From: Rhodospirillaceae bacterium
GTDB lineage: Bacteria; Pseudomonadota; Alphaproteobacteria; Dongiales; Dongiaceae
Assembly (NCBI GenBank): GCA_008012315.1
Contig: SSEL01000015.1
Span: forward strand, 1-64,000
Length of the DNA: 64,000 nt
Reading direction: 5' to 3'
Position 1 is the stretch's first letter; each line of letters starts with the position of its first letter. Below the pieces are notes generated by a model. The model ran no database searches, was not told the DNA's origin, and worked only from the letters and a program-made list of their open reading frames with translations. The translations under genes were made by a program, and so were the position numbers. Of the stretch, positions 9,465 through 18,342 are shown one piece after another.

Positions 9465-10348
9465 ACGCGCCTCCCGAACAGGCCGGCCGGTTTCAGCAGC
9501 AGCACGATCGCCATGATGATGAAGATGACGGTGGAGGATGCTTCCGGATAGAGAAGTTTGGTCAGCCCTTCGATCAGGCCGAGGGCAAAGCCAGTCACGA
9601 TGGAGCCGGCGATGGAGCCCATGCCGCCGATTACCACGACCGCAAAGACGGTGATGATCATGTCGGCGCCCATATTGGGATTGACCGAATAGATCGGCGC
9701 CGCCATGACACCGGCCAAGGCGGCCAGCGCAACGCCGCCGCCATAGGTAAGCGTAATCAAGCGCGGCACATTGATGCCGAAGGCCTGGACCAACGTCGGA
9801 TTCTCGGTGGCGGCGCGCAGATAGGCGCCGAGCTTCGTCTTTTCGATCAGGAGCCATGTGGCGAGGCAGACCGATAGCGAAAGCAGGATCACCCAAAGGC
9901 GGTAATTCGGCAGAAACATGAAGCCCAAATTCTGCCCGCCGGCCAAGGTCACCGGAATGCCGTAAGGCAGGCCGGAAACGCCATATTGGATACGGAAGGC
10001 CCCCTGAATGATCAGAGCCAGGCCGAAGGTCAGGAGCAGGCCGTAAAGATGATCGAGATGATGCAGCCGCGAGATCAGCAGGCGCTCCAGCAGCAGGCCG
10101 AAGATACCTACCAAAATCGGCACCAGCAGCAAGGCCCACCAATAGCCGATGCCGAAATAGGACAGCAGCATCCAGGTCAGGAAAGCCCCCATCATGTACT
10201 GCGCCCCGTGGGCGAAGTTGATGACGTTCAGCAGGCCGAAAATGATCGCCAGCCCAAGGCTGAGCAAAGCGTAGAACGACCCGTTGATCAGCCCCAGAAG
10301 GAGCTGACCGAACAGGGCCTGGGAGGGGATGCCGAGGATCGTGAACAT
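9461..10348 (-). CDS. livH: Branched-chain amino acid-type ABC permease (LivH)
   Basis: A 295-aa permease with the LivH hallmarks LINGSFYALLSLGLAIIFGLLNVINFAHG near the N terminus and VVIGGMGSIAGSIVTGF in the last third, and about eight hydrophobic helices. It heterodimerises with the downstream LivM (4-base overlap) and lies 39 bases after the binding-protein gene. It belongs to the hydrophobic amino acid/amide transporter (HAAT) family; the substrate is not resolved by the permease. Confidence 0.93.
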   Translation of the reverse strand: MFTILGIPSQALFGQLLLGLINGSFYALLSLGLAIIFGLLNVINFAHGAQYMMGAFLTWMLLSYFGIGYWWALLLVPILVGIFGLLLERLLISRLHHLDHLYGLLLTFGLALIIQGAFRIQYGVSGLPYGIPVTLAGGQNLGFMFLPNYRLWVILLSLSVCLATWLLIEKTKLGAYLRAATENPTLVQAFGINVPRLITLTYGGGVALAALAGVMAAPIYSVNPNMGADMIITVFAVVVIGGMGSIAGSIVTGFALGLIEGLTKLLYPEASSTVIFIIMAIVLLLKPAGLFGRRV

Positions 10349-10387
10349 GCGATCGTGCAGCCTTTCAGAACGGCGTTTCCCGGACCG

Positions 10388-11587
10388 TCACTTGACGAGC
10401 GGACATCCGCCTTCATTGAGCGGCCGGAAAGCCTCCTCGGCGGGAATGGTCGCCAGCAGCTTGTAATAGTCCCAGTCGCCCTTCGATTCCGAAGGCTTCT
10501 TCACCTCGAAGAGATACATGTCATGGATGACGCGGCCATCGACCCTCACCTGTCCCTTGCCGAACAGTGGATCATCGGTCGGTATCTCTTTCATTTTCGC
10601 CATCACGACCGGTGCTTCTTTGCTCTTGGTCGCCTCGATCGCCTTCAGATAATGCAGGACACTCGCATAGACGCCGGCATGCACCATGCTCGGCATCTTG
10701 CCGCCGTTTTTTTCGGCGAAGCGCTTGGACCAGGCGCGCGTTGAGTCATTCAGGTCCCAGTAGAACGCCTCGGTCAGCACCAGGCCCTGCGCCACTTGCA
10801 GGCCAAGGGCGTGGATATCGGTGATGAAGATCAGCAACCCGGCCAACTTCTGCCCGCCTTGCGTGATGCCGAATTCCGATGCCTGCTTGATGGTGTTGAT
10901 GGTGTCGCCGCCGGCATTGGCGAGGCCGATCACCTTGGCGCCGGAGGCCTGGGCTTGCAACAGATAGGATGAGAAGTCGCTGCCGGGGAAGGGATGCTTG
11001 ACTGAACCCAGCACCTTGCCGCCCGATTTTTCGACCAGCGCCGTCGTGTCGCGCTCAAGCGCATGACCGAAAGCATAATCCGCCGTGATGAAGAACCAGG
11101 TATCGCCGCCCTGCTTCACCATCGCGCCACCCGTGCCATTGGCCAGCGCCCAGGTGTCATAGGTCCAATGAACCGTATTGGGCGAACATTGCTTTCCCGT
11201 CAGATCCGCCGCACCCGCGCCCGAATCGATGAAGATCTTGTTCTTCTCCCGCGTCACCTGTGACACCGCGAGGGCGACCGAGGATGTCGGCACGTCGAAA
11301 ATGGCATCGACGCCGTCCTGATCGTACCATTGCCGCGCAATGCTCGAGCCGACATCGGGTTTGTTCTGATGGTCGGCGGAGACGATATCCACTTTGATTC
11401 CCTTGTCGGCCGCCTTGAAATCCTCGACCGCCATGCGGGCGGCAATGACGGAACCTTCACCGGAGAGATCGGCATAGACGCCGGAGCGATCGTTGAGAAC
11501 GCCGATCTTCACATCCATCTCGGCCTGCGCCGCCACAGTATATGCGCCGGCGAAAAGACCCACCAGCAAGAGTGCACTCAGTTTCAT
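10388..11587 (-). CDS. Periplasmic substrate-binding protein of a Liv-type ABC importer
   Basis: A 399-aa protein with a clear Sec signal (MKLSALLLVGLFAGAYTVAAQA) and a mature start EMDVKIGVLNDRSGVYADLSGEG typical of the Peripla_BP_6 / LivJ-like fold. It also has DHQNKPDVGSSIARQW, the usual second strand region. The NDRSGVYADLSGxG form is common among amide/urea or aromatic-acid binders as well as branched-chain amino acid binders, so the ligand is left open. It is the third gene of the operon (ATPases, binding protein, permeases). Confidence 0.9.
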   Translation of the reverse strand: MKLSALLLVGLFAGAYTVAAQAEMDVKIGVLNDRSGVYADLSGEGSVIAARMAVEDFKAADKGIKVDIVSADHQNKPDVGSSIARQWYDQDGVDAIFDVPTSSVALAVSQVTREKNKIFIDSGAGAADLTGKQCSPNTVHWTYDTWALANGTGGAMVKQGGDTWFFITADYAFGHALERDTTALVEKSGGKVLGSVKHPFPGSDFSSYLLQAQASGAKVIGLANAGGDTINTIKQASEFGITQGGQKLAGLLIFITDIHALGLQVAQGLVLTEAFYWDLNDSTRAWSKRFAEKNGGKMPSMVHAGVYASVLHYLKAIEATKSKEAPVVMAKMKEIPTDDPLFGKGQVRVDGRVIHDMYLFEVKKPSESKGDWDYYKLLATIPAEEAFRPLNEGGCPLVK

Positions 11588-11623
11588 GCCAATCCTCCCT
11601 GTCTTTCTTGTTCCGTTAAAATC

Positions 11624-12340
11624 TCAGACTCCCAAGTAAGCATGTAACTTGTCGATATTCCGCTCCAGCGTTGCATTCTCGAACATATCCACCACCTTCC
11701 CCTGTTCGACGATGTAATGGCGATCGGCGAGCTGTGCGGCGAAGCGGAAATTCTGCTCGACCAGCACGATGGTAAAGCCCTGGCGCTTGAGCTCATGAAT
11801 GGTCCGCCCGATCTGCTCGATAATGACCGGCGCCAGGCCTTCCGTCGGCTCGTCCAGCAGCAAAAGCCGCGCGCCGGTCCGCAGGATGCGCGCAATCGCC
11901 AGCATCTGCTGCTCACCGCCCGAGAGCTTGGTACCCTGGCTGTGGACGCGCTCCTGCAGATTTGGGAACAGGGCGAAAATCTGCTCCAGCGAAAGACCGC
12001 CTGACCGTATGACCGGCGGCAGCAGGAGATTTTCCCGTACCGACAGGCTGGCGAAGATGCCGCGCTCCTCAGGACAATATCCGATGCCGAGCCGGGCGAT
12101 GGCATTCGACGAGTGGCGGATGATCTCGCGGCCGGCAAGGGAGATCGATCCTTGTCGTTGCCGCAAGATGCCGATGATCGCCCGCAAGGTTGTCGTCTTG
12201 CCGGCACCGTTGCGGCCTAGCAACGTCACGACCTCGCCATCCCGCACCTCAAAACTGAGCCCATGCAGCACATGCGAATCGCCATACCAGGCGTCGAGCC
12301 CGTCCACCCGCAGCAATGGGACCGGCGCGGTGTCAGCCAT
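11624..12340 (-). CDS. livF: ABC transporter ATPase (LivF)
   Basis: A 238-aa ATPase with Walker A GRNGAGKTT, signature LSGGEQQMLAIARIL, Walker B LLLLDEPTEGLAP and the LivF-typical EERGIF stretch. The ATG at 12340 is preferred: it overlaps the livG stop by 8 bases and begins just before the conserved LLRVDGLDAWYG. A start at 12361 would add seven residues and overlap livG by 29 bases. It forms the NTPase heterodimer with LivG. Confidence 0.93.
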   Translation of the reverse strand: MADTAPVPLLRVDGLDAWYGDSHVLHGLSFEVRDGEVVTLLGRNGAGKTTTLRAIIGILRQRQGSISLAGREIIRHSSNAIARLGIGYCPEERGIFASLSVRENLLLPPVIRSGGLSLEQIFALFPNLQERVHSQGTKLSGGEQQMLAIARILRTGARLLLLDEPTEGLAPVIIEQIGRTIHELKRQGFTIVLVEQNFRFAAQLADRHYIVEQGKVVDMFENATLERNIDKLHAYLGV

Positions 12341-13085
12341 GGCCGGTTCCCAGATAAGCATCCATCACCCGGGCATCTTGCGAGATCGTCGCATAGTCCC
12401 CTTCCGCCAACAGGCGGCCGCGGGCAAGAACGCTGATCCGGTCGGATAAAGCGGCGACGACAGACAGATTGTGTTCCACCATCAGGATCGTGCGGTTTGC
12501 CGCCACCCGGCGGATGAGCGCCGCCATGCGCTCGACGTCTTCATGCCCCATGCCGGCCAGCGGTTCGTCCAGCAGCAGCATGTCGGGATCCAGGGCCAGG
12601 GTCGTCGCGACTTCCAGGGCCCGCTTACGGCCATAGGGTAATTGCCCGGCCGGCATGCCCGCGAAAGCCTGCAGGCCGACATCTTCCAGCAAGGCCGCAG
12701 CTGGTTCGTCAAGCGCCTTGAGGACACGTTCCGAGCGCCAGAAATCGAAGGAAGCGCCACGCTTGCGCTGAAGCGCGATACGGACATTTTCCAGAGCGGT
12801 CAAATGGGGGAAAACGGCGGAAATCTGGAACGACCGGACAATTCCCAGCCTGGCGATATCGGCCGCCCGCAGCGGCGTGATATCCCGCCCCTTATAGATG
12901 ATCGAACCGCTGGTCGGGGCGAGAAATTTCGTGAGCAGATTGAAGCAGGTAGTCTTTCCCGCCCCGTTGGGGCCGATCAGTGCATGAATGGTGCCTTGTT
13001 TGATATCCAGATTTACACCATCGACCGCACGAAACCCGCCGAAGGCAATCGTCAGGTTTCGCGTGGCGAGAATCGGCTCTGCCAT
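12333..13085 (-). CDS. livG: ABC transporter ATPase (LivG)
   Basis: A 250-aa ATPase with Walker A GPNGAGKTTCFN, the long LivG insert (FQISAVFPHLTALENVRIAL), signature LPYGRKRALEVATTLA and Walker B MLLLDEPLAGMGHEDVERM. The ATG at 13085 lies 8 bases after GGGGGAGG; the GTG at 13094 is too close to that site. It is the first gene of the five-gene importer operon, so its promoter should lie in 13086-13262. Confidence 0.92.
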   Translation of the reverse strand: MAEPILATRNLTIAFGGFRAVDGVNLDIKQGTIHALIGPNGAGKTTCFNLLTKFLAPTSGSIIYKGRDITPLRAADIARLGIVRSFQISAVFPHLTALENVRIALQRKRGASFDFWRSERVLKALDEPAAALLEDVGLQAFAGMPAGQLPYGRKRALEVATTLALDPDMLLLDEPLAGMGHEDVERMAALIRRVAANRTILMVEHNLSVVAALSDRISVLARGRLLAEGDYATISQDARVMDAYLGTGHG

Positions 13086-13262
13086 ACCATGCACCTCCCC
13101 CGTTCAGGTCACATCTTCGCATTCCTGGTCGCCGGTCCGCCATCCTCCTCAGGGACAATCAGAGCTTATGAAAACATATGACCCTGGTCGAGAAGGAATC
13201 GGCCGAGGGAGAAGCGGCCAGGAAGAAAGCAGCCAAAGGAGAGCAGGCCGCTTCGCGCGCCA

Positions 13263-13937
13263 TTAACTCCCACCGCCGCCGGAGCTGCCACCCGAACTGC
13301 CGCCGCTTGAGCCGCTGGAGCCACCCGTCCCCGAACTGGAACCGCCAATGCTCGAGCCACCTGTGCTGGAACCGCCGATGCCAGAGGAGCCGCGTGACGG
13401 CGCCGAAGCGCCTGGCGTGGTGAAGATTCCCGTGCCGCTTTCATTCGGCGTACCCGCATTCGGATTCCCCACGCTGTTCGGATTGCCGACGGAGCGGTTA
13501 TTGGGCACCGAGCTGTTATTCAACGTATTGCTGGTTCCCATTGAACTCCCGGCGCCGCTTACGCTGGGCAATGTCCCCATGCTGCTGCCGGGCGTATTCC
13601 CGCTGCCGGGCAGGCTGCCGCTGCCGGGCGCACCCGGCGCGGCCCCCGCAGCCACCGCCCCGGTATCGAGTGCGGGGTTGTAGTTTTGGCTTTCCTTGGC
13701 TGCATGCTGGCGGCGATTTTCGCAGGTCGTGCGTGCCGCCGGCTCCAGCGCGGCACAATCGGAAACCGGCGGAAAAGTCTTCGGCACGCCGCTGCCGGCC
13801 GTGGCGCTCGGCTCGGGCATGCTGGTGGTAGGTACAATCGTCGGCGTGGTCGTTTCACCGGTTTGGGCCACCGCCGGTGCTGACAGCCATGGCGTGGCAG
13901 CGAGCAGCAGGCCCGCGATGAGACTTGAACGGCTCAT
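13263..13937 (-). CDS. Secreted Gly/Ser/Thr/Asn-rich low-complexity protein of unknown function
   Basis: From the ATG at 13937 (GGAG upstream) the 224-aa product has a Sec signal (MSRSSLIAGLLLAATPWLSAPAVA). A Thr/Pro-rich segment follows, then a small conserved-looking module with two cysteines (CAALEPAARTTCENRR), then long Asn-Ser-Val-Gly-Asn-Pro repeats and a C-terminal Gly-Ser repeat tail of about 40 residues. The tail could be a flexible linker or surface polymer. A longer frame to 14066 adds no signal and is disfavoured. No family recognised. Confidence 0.65.
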   Translation of the reverse strand: MSRSSLIAGLLLAATPWLSAPAVAQTGETTTPTIVPTTSMPEPSATAGSGVPKTFPPVSDCAALEPAARTTCENRRQHAAKESQNYNPALDTGAVAAGAAPGAPGSGSLPGSGNTPGSSMGTLPSVSGAGSSMGTSNTLNNSSVPNNRSVGNPNSVGNPNAGTPNESGTGIFTTPGASAPSRGSSGIGGSSTGGSSIGGSSSGTGGSSGSSGGSSGGSSGGGGS

Positions 13938-14444
13938 GACATAAGGCTCCGCAATTGTTTTTAAGTAAAACGAGACCACCGGAGATGGTTCCCCTCCTGG
14001 CCCGGCGAGGAGATCACCAATTCGGCATGAGGAATATCTGCCGATCAAGTTGTTACATTCCATCAAGTCATAAACTTGAGCGAGGTTCCGTCAGTCGGAC
14101 AAAGCTTTGGGGGAAGCGTTAAAACCAAGGATGGCCGCGACCTTCTCCACGTTCCGCGGCACATCGGCGTACCCATTCACCGACATCTCTACCGCGCCGC
14201 GGCATTCCCTGGCATCATATCCAACTGACAATTAAGAGACGTGTCACAGCTGGCTGAAGCCCGTACCCTTCGCCAAAAGCCGGTTTCGGCCGGGCCATAA
14301 ATGCATATGCTCAGGGGAGCGACGGGGACCGGCACCGATCGGCCCGTGTCAATTTATTGACTCTTCACGCTTGCCCCTAAGTCCCATGCCTTGGCTCGGA
14401 TCGTCGCCAGTCGTCGCTCCGATATCGTGACCAGGGGATTGTGC
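13938..14444. other. Divergent intergenic region with an inverted repeat
   Basis: About 500 bases between two divergent genes, with no convincing ORF. TCAAGT (14063-14068) and ACTTGA (14074-14079) form a 6-bp-arm palindrome with a 5-base spacer, and another TCAAGT half-site lies at 14045-14050. This could be an operator for the acyl-CoA dehydrogenase/ABC operon or for the minus-strand gene. Nothing else stands out. Confidence 0.35.
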
Positions 14445-15614
14445 ATGGACCTTGAACTATCGCCGCAGGAGAAAGCCCTTTCTGCGAAAGCCCGCGACTT
14501 CTGCGAACAGGTGCTCATCCCGCTTGAACTGGCGGTGGACGAGCATGGCGAAGTGCCGATGGAACGGCGCGCCGCCATTCGCCAGCAGGTGCGTGACTGG
14601 GGCTTTGCCGGCATCAATCACAGCAAGGAACATGGCGGCCTCGGCCTGACGATGCTGGAGCAGACGGTGATCGAGGAACAGCTCGGCCGCGTCACCAATG
14701 GCCTGTGGAGCTGCGTCTGGCGGCCACCGGTCAGCCTCAAATTCGGCACCGACGGGCAGAAGCGTGACTATCTGCAGCCGTCTTGCCAGGGGGAGCGGCG
14801 CGGCTGCTTCGCCATTACCGAGGAAAATGCGGGCTCCGACCCCCGTCAGGTCGAAATGACCGCGACGCGCAGGGGCGATCGCTGGGTATTGAACGGCGAG
14901 AAGTGGTTCGTCACATCCTATAACGCATCGGATTTCATCATCGTCCACGCGCATGTCGATGGCGATCCTGATAAGCCGACGCTGTTTCTGGTCGACAAGC
15001 CGGCAGCCGGCCTGGTGCATCTGCGCTCGCCGAAATTCATGCATAATTTCGCTTTCGATCATGCCGAATTGCGCTTCGAGAATGTCGAACTTGGCGCCGA
15101 CAAGATCCTGGGCGAAGTCGGCCAAGGCTTCGAGCTGACCAAGGATTGGTTCGTGGAAGCGCGTTTGCAAATCGCATCGCATACCGTCGGCGCCGCCATT
15201 CGCGCCGCGGAAATCGCCAATGACTATGCCGCCAATCGCGTCCAGTTCGGCCGGCCGATCCGTGATTTTCAGGCGATCGACTTCATGCTGGCCGATATGG
15301 CGGTGGAGATCTTCGCCGCCAAGACCATGCTTTATCGCGTCGCCTGGGAGATCGACCGGAAGCTGGACCGGAAGCTGGTCCACGCCCGCGCCAGCGCCTT
15401 GAAGCTGCATTGCTCGGAAATGGCGGGCCGGGTGATCGACAAAGCGCTGCAGATTCTCGGCGGCCGCGGCTATATGCGGGAAAATCCGGTCGAACGGCTG
15501 TATCGCGATATCCGCGTCGACCGGATCTGGGAAGGCACATCGGAGATCCAGCGCCTGGTCATCGCCGGGCAGATTCGCAAGCGTGGCTTCGAGACTTACG
15601 CCGGATGGGTGTGA
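14445..15614 (+). CDS. Acyl-CoA dehydrogenase family protein
   Basis: A 389-aa flavoenzyme (ATG at 14445 with AGGGG upstream). It has the usual order: an all-helical N-terminal domain, FAD/substrate-binding ITEENAGSDPRQVEMTATRRGDRWVLNGEKWFVTS, and the C-terminal helical domain with QILGGRGYMRENPVERLYRDIRVDRIWEGTSEIQRLVIAGQ. The Glu in WEGTSEIQ is at the position of the catalytic base in short/medium-chain enzymes. The next gene starts one base after its stop, so it is co-transcribed with a polyamine-type ABC importer. This suggests it acts on a compound brought in by that importer; the acyl chain is unknown. Confidence 0.88.
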   Translation: MDLELSPQEKALSAKARDFCEQVLIPLELAVDEHGEVPMERRAAIRQQVRDWGFAGINHSKEHGGLGLTMLEQTVIEEQLGRVTNGLWSCVWRPPVSLKFGTDGQKRDYLQPSCQGERRGCFAITEENAGSDPRQVEMTATRRGDRWVLNGEKWFVTSYNASDFIIVHAHVDGDPDKPTLFLVDKPAAGLVHLRSPKFMHNFAFDHAELRFENVELGADKILGEVGQGFELTKDWFVEARLQIASHTVGAAIRAAEIANDYAANRVQFGRPIRDFQAIDFMLADMAVEIFAAKTMLYRVAWEIDRKLDRKLVHARASALKLHCSEMAGRVIDKALQILGGRGYMRENPVERLYRDIRVDRIWEGTSEIQRLVIAGQIRKRGFETYAGWV

Positions 15615-15615
15615 C

Positions 15616-16449
15616 GTGCGGGGTGACCGTCTCAACGCCCTGCTGCTGATCCTTCCGGCGACCGCTTTCCTGCTTCTGTGGTTCGTCGTGCCGCTTTGCC
15701 GCCTGCTGGCGCTGGCCTTCACCGGCGAGGCAGGCGGCTTCGAGAGCCTGTGGACATTGCTCTCAAGCAACGTCTATCAGCGGGTCCTCGGCAATACGAT
15801 GATCGTGGCCGTCATCGTTACGCTGCTGACACTCGTGCTAGCCTGGCCGGTCGCCTATGTGCTGACCCGCCTCAAGGGCATCGGCTTCATGCTGATGCTG
15901 TACGGTGTGCTGTTTCCGTTCTGGATATCCGTCCTGGTCCGCACCTTTTCCTGGATGCTGCTGCTGGAACGCAATGGGCCGATCAACCGTTTTCTGATGG
16001 GTCTTGGCGTCACCGACCAGCCTTTGGCCTTGCTGTTCAACGAAACCGGCGTGCTGATCGGCATGACCCATGTGCTGCTACCCTATGCGGTGCTGCCATT
16101 GTTCTCGGCGATGAATCGCATCGACCGGCGGTTGCTGCAGGCCAGTGACGGCCTCGGCGCCGCACCGCTCGACACTTTCCGCCGCGTCTATCTGCCGCTC
16201 AGCCTGCCCGGCCTCTTCGGCGGCGGCACCTTCGTCTTCCTGCTCTGCCTGGGCTTCTTCATCACGCCGGCATTGCTGGGCGGTGCCAATGCCATGACAT
16301 TGTCGATGCTGATCTCCAGCTTCGTCACCGATCGCCTCGCCTGGTCCCTCGCCGCCGCCGGCTCCATCATCCTGCTGGCCATCGTGCTGGTCCTGATGGG
16401 CCTGGCCATGCGGCTATTGCCGCTCGACAAGGGCATGTTCGCGAAATGA
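15616..16449 (+). CDS. ABC transporter permease, PotB-like (spermidine/putrescine type)
   Basis: A 277-aa inner-membrane permease. The GTG at 15616, one base after the upstream stop, starts just before the first helix (LNALLLILPATAFLLLWFVVPL). The EAA-loop region AMNRIDRRLLQASDGLGAAPLDTFRRVYLPLSLPGLFGG matches the PotB/PotH family and docks the ATPase. It overlaps the next permease by 4 bases (ATGA). Confidence 0.9.
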   Translation: MRGDRLNALLLILPATAFLLLWFVVPLCRLLALAFTGEAGGFESLWTLLSSNVYQRVLGNTMIVAVIVTLLTLVLAWPVAYVLTRLKGIGFMLMLYGVLFPFWISVLVRTFSWMLLLERNGPINRFLMGLGVTDQPLALLFNETGVLIGMTHVLLPYAVLPLFSAMNRIDRRLLQASDGLGAAPLDTFRRVYLPLSLPGLFGGGTFVFLLCLGFFITPALLGGANAMTLSMLISSFVTDRLAWSLAAAGSIILLAIVLVLMGLAMRLLPLDKGMFAK

Positions 16450-17246
16450 GCCAGCTATCTCCCAGCCTGCGCTGGATCGCTTATGCCAGCGCCAATCTCG
16501 TGATCGCGTTTCTGGTCCTGCCGATCCTGGCGGTCATTCCGACATCCTTCAACCAGGCAAGCTTCATCACCGTCCCGCCGACCGCATGGTCATGGCGCTG
16601 GTATGAGGCGTTTTTCCAGGATATCGAATGGCAGAGCGCCCTCTGGGTCAGCATTCAGATCGCCGTCCTCGCGACACTGATCGCGCTGGCCGCCGGGACG
16701 CCGGCGGCGATCGGGCTGCAACGTCTGCCGCCACGCCTGCGCGCGGCGATGACGGGCCTTTTCCTGGCGCCGATGATCGTGCCGGTGATCGTCAGCGCGG
16801 TTGCCATCTATCGCACCGCACTCGATATCGGCCTGAACGGAACGCGGATCGGCATGGCGCTCAGCCATGCGGCGCTCGCGCTGCCTTTCGTCGTGATCAA
16901 TATCGGCATTGCCTTGCGCGGCGTCGATTCCCGATGGCTGCAGGCCGCAGCCGGCCTTGGCGCCACGCCCTGGACCATCTTCCGCACGATCACCTTGCCA
17001 AATATCGTGCCGGGCCTGGTAGGTGGCGCCGTCTTCGCCTTCATCACCTCCTTCGATGAAGTCGTCATTGCCGTCTTCATGGCCGGCTATGGCGCCAAGA
17101 CCCTGCCGGTCAAGATCTGGGAATCGATCCGTCTGGAGTTCACCCCGGTCGTCGCCGTTGCGGCAACCCTGATGATCCTGCTCGCCGGCATCCTTTTCAT
17201 TCTCGCCCGAATGATCGGCACCAAACGCAATGGAGTAACGGTATGA
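16446..17246 (+). CDS. ABC transporter permease, PotC-like
   Basis: A 266-aa permease partner of the preceding gene. Typical PotC/PotI features are FLVLPILAVIPTSFNQASFITVPPTAWSWRWYEAFF after helix 1 and the EAA loop GVDSRWLQAAAGLGATPWTIFRTITLPNIVPGLVGGAVFAFITSFDEVVIAVFMAG. It is translationally coupled to both neighbours by 4-base overlaps. Confidence 0.92.
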   Translation: MSQLSPSLRWIAYASANLVIAFLVLPILAVIPTSFNQASFITVPPTAWSWRWYEAFFQDIEWQSALWVSIQIAVLATLIALAAGTPAAIGLQRLPPRLRAAMTGLFLAPMIVPVIVSAVAIYRTALDIGLNGTRIGMALSHAALALPFVVINIGIALRGVDSRWLQAAAGLGATPWTIFRTITLPNIVPGLVGGAVFAFITSFDEVVIAVFMAGYGAKTLPVKIWESIRLEFTPVVAVAATLMILLAGILFILARMIGTKRNGVTV

Positions 17247-18313
17247 GTGGCATTGGCCTGCCTCTGCGCTTCGATGGCGCCACCAAACGATATGATGAGA
17301 TGGTGGCCCTGCAACCGACCGATCTCTCCGTTGAAGCCGGCGAGTTCCTGACCTTGCTGGGGCCGTCGGGCTCCGGCAAGACTACCTTGCTCAATCTCAT
17401 TGCCGGCTATGCGGAGCCGAGCGGCGGCAGTCTGTGGATCGGCAGCCGCGATGTAACCCGCCTCGCGGCCCGGCATCGCAATATCGGCATGGTGTTCCAA
17501 AGCTATGCGTTGTTCCCGCATATGACAGTGGCGGAAAATGTCGGCTATGGCCTGGCCGTTCGCCGGCTGCCGGGGGCGGAAATTGCCCGGCGCGTCGAGG
17601 CTGCCCTGCAATTGGTGGAACTTGCCGGCTATGGCGCCCGGCCGATCCAGAATCTCTCCGGCGGCCAGCAGCAGCGCGTTGCCTTGGCGCGCGCTCTGGT
17701 GATCGAGCCGGATGTCCTGCTGATGGATGAGCCGCTCGGCGCGCTTGACCGGCAGCTTCGCCGCAACGTGCAGCTTGAGCTGCGCCGCTTGCATGAGGAA
17801 CACCGCCGCACCACGCTCTATGTCACGCATGACCAGGAAGAGGCCCTGATCCTGTCCGACCGGGTGGCGGTCATGCGCAATGGCCGCATCGAACAGATCG
17901 GCAAGGTCGCCGATCTCTATGCCAATCCGGCGAACAGCTTCGTCGCCAGTTTCATCGGTGAATCGAATCTGCTGGATGCCAAATTGGTATCCCAGGAAGC
18001 CGGCCGGGCATTGCTCGAGGTGCCGGCATTGCGGCAGCAGGTCGCTGCACCAAGCCCGTCGCCGCTGGCATCGGGACAGGCCGTGCGGCTGTTGATCCGG
18101 CCGGAACATTTGTTTCTGGATGATGCCGGCCCGGTCCAAGCCACGGTGACGGAAGTCGTCTATCTTGGCGAATTGACGGCGCTGCGCCTGCAATTGCCGG
18201 CAGGCGAGCAGCTATGGCTGCGCCAACTGACGGGACGGACGGTCGCGCGTGGCGCGACGATCCGCGTGAACTGGCAGGATGAACATCTGCGCGTGGTACC
18301 GGAAGCCCGGTAA
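17243..18313 (+). CDS. ABC transporter ATPase, PotA-like with TOBE domain
   Basis: A 356-aa ATPase with Walker A GPSGSGKTTLLN, signature LSGGQQQRVALARAL, Walker B VLLMDEPLGALDRQLR, H-loop VTHDQEEAL and a C-terminal TOBE domain (from ~ residue 265), as in PotA/PotG. It supplies ATP hydrolysis for the two coupled permeases upstream. Confidence 0.93.
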   Translation: MSGIGLPLRFDGATKRYDEMVALQPTDLSVEAGEFLTLLGPSGSGKTTLLNLIAGYAEPSGGSLWIGSRDVTRLAARHRNIGMVFQSYALFPHMTVAENVGYGLAVRRLPGAEIARRVEAALQLVELAGYGARPIQNLSGGQQQRVALARALVIEPDVLLMDEPLGALDRQLRRNVQLELRRLHEEHRRTTLYVTHDQEEALILSDRVAVMRNGRIEQIGKVADLYANPANSFVASFIGESNLLDAKLVSQEAGRALLEVPALRQQVAAPSPSPLASGQAVRLLIRPEHLFLDDAGPVQATVTEVVYLGELTALRLQLPAGEQLWLRQLTGRTVARGATIRVNWQDEHLRVVPEAR

Positions 18314-18342
18314 AGCGACAATCTCACGAAAGGGAGGAAACA

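Noticed and set aside
9465..10142. Upstream extension of the livM frame
   Set aside because: Lies inside livH in another frame and reads as low-similarity Arg/Gly/Ala-rich sequence; the GTG at 9464 overlapping the livH stop is the natural start.
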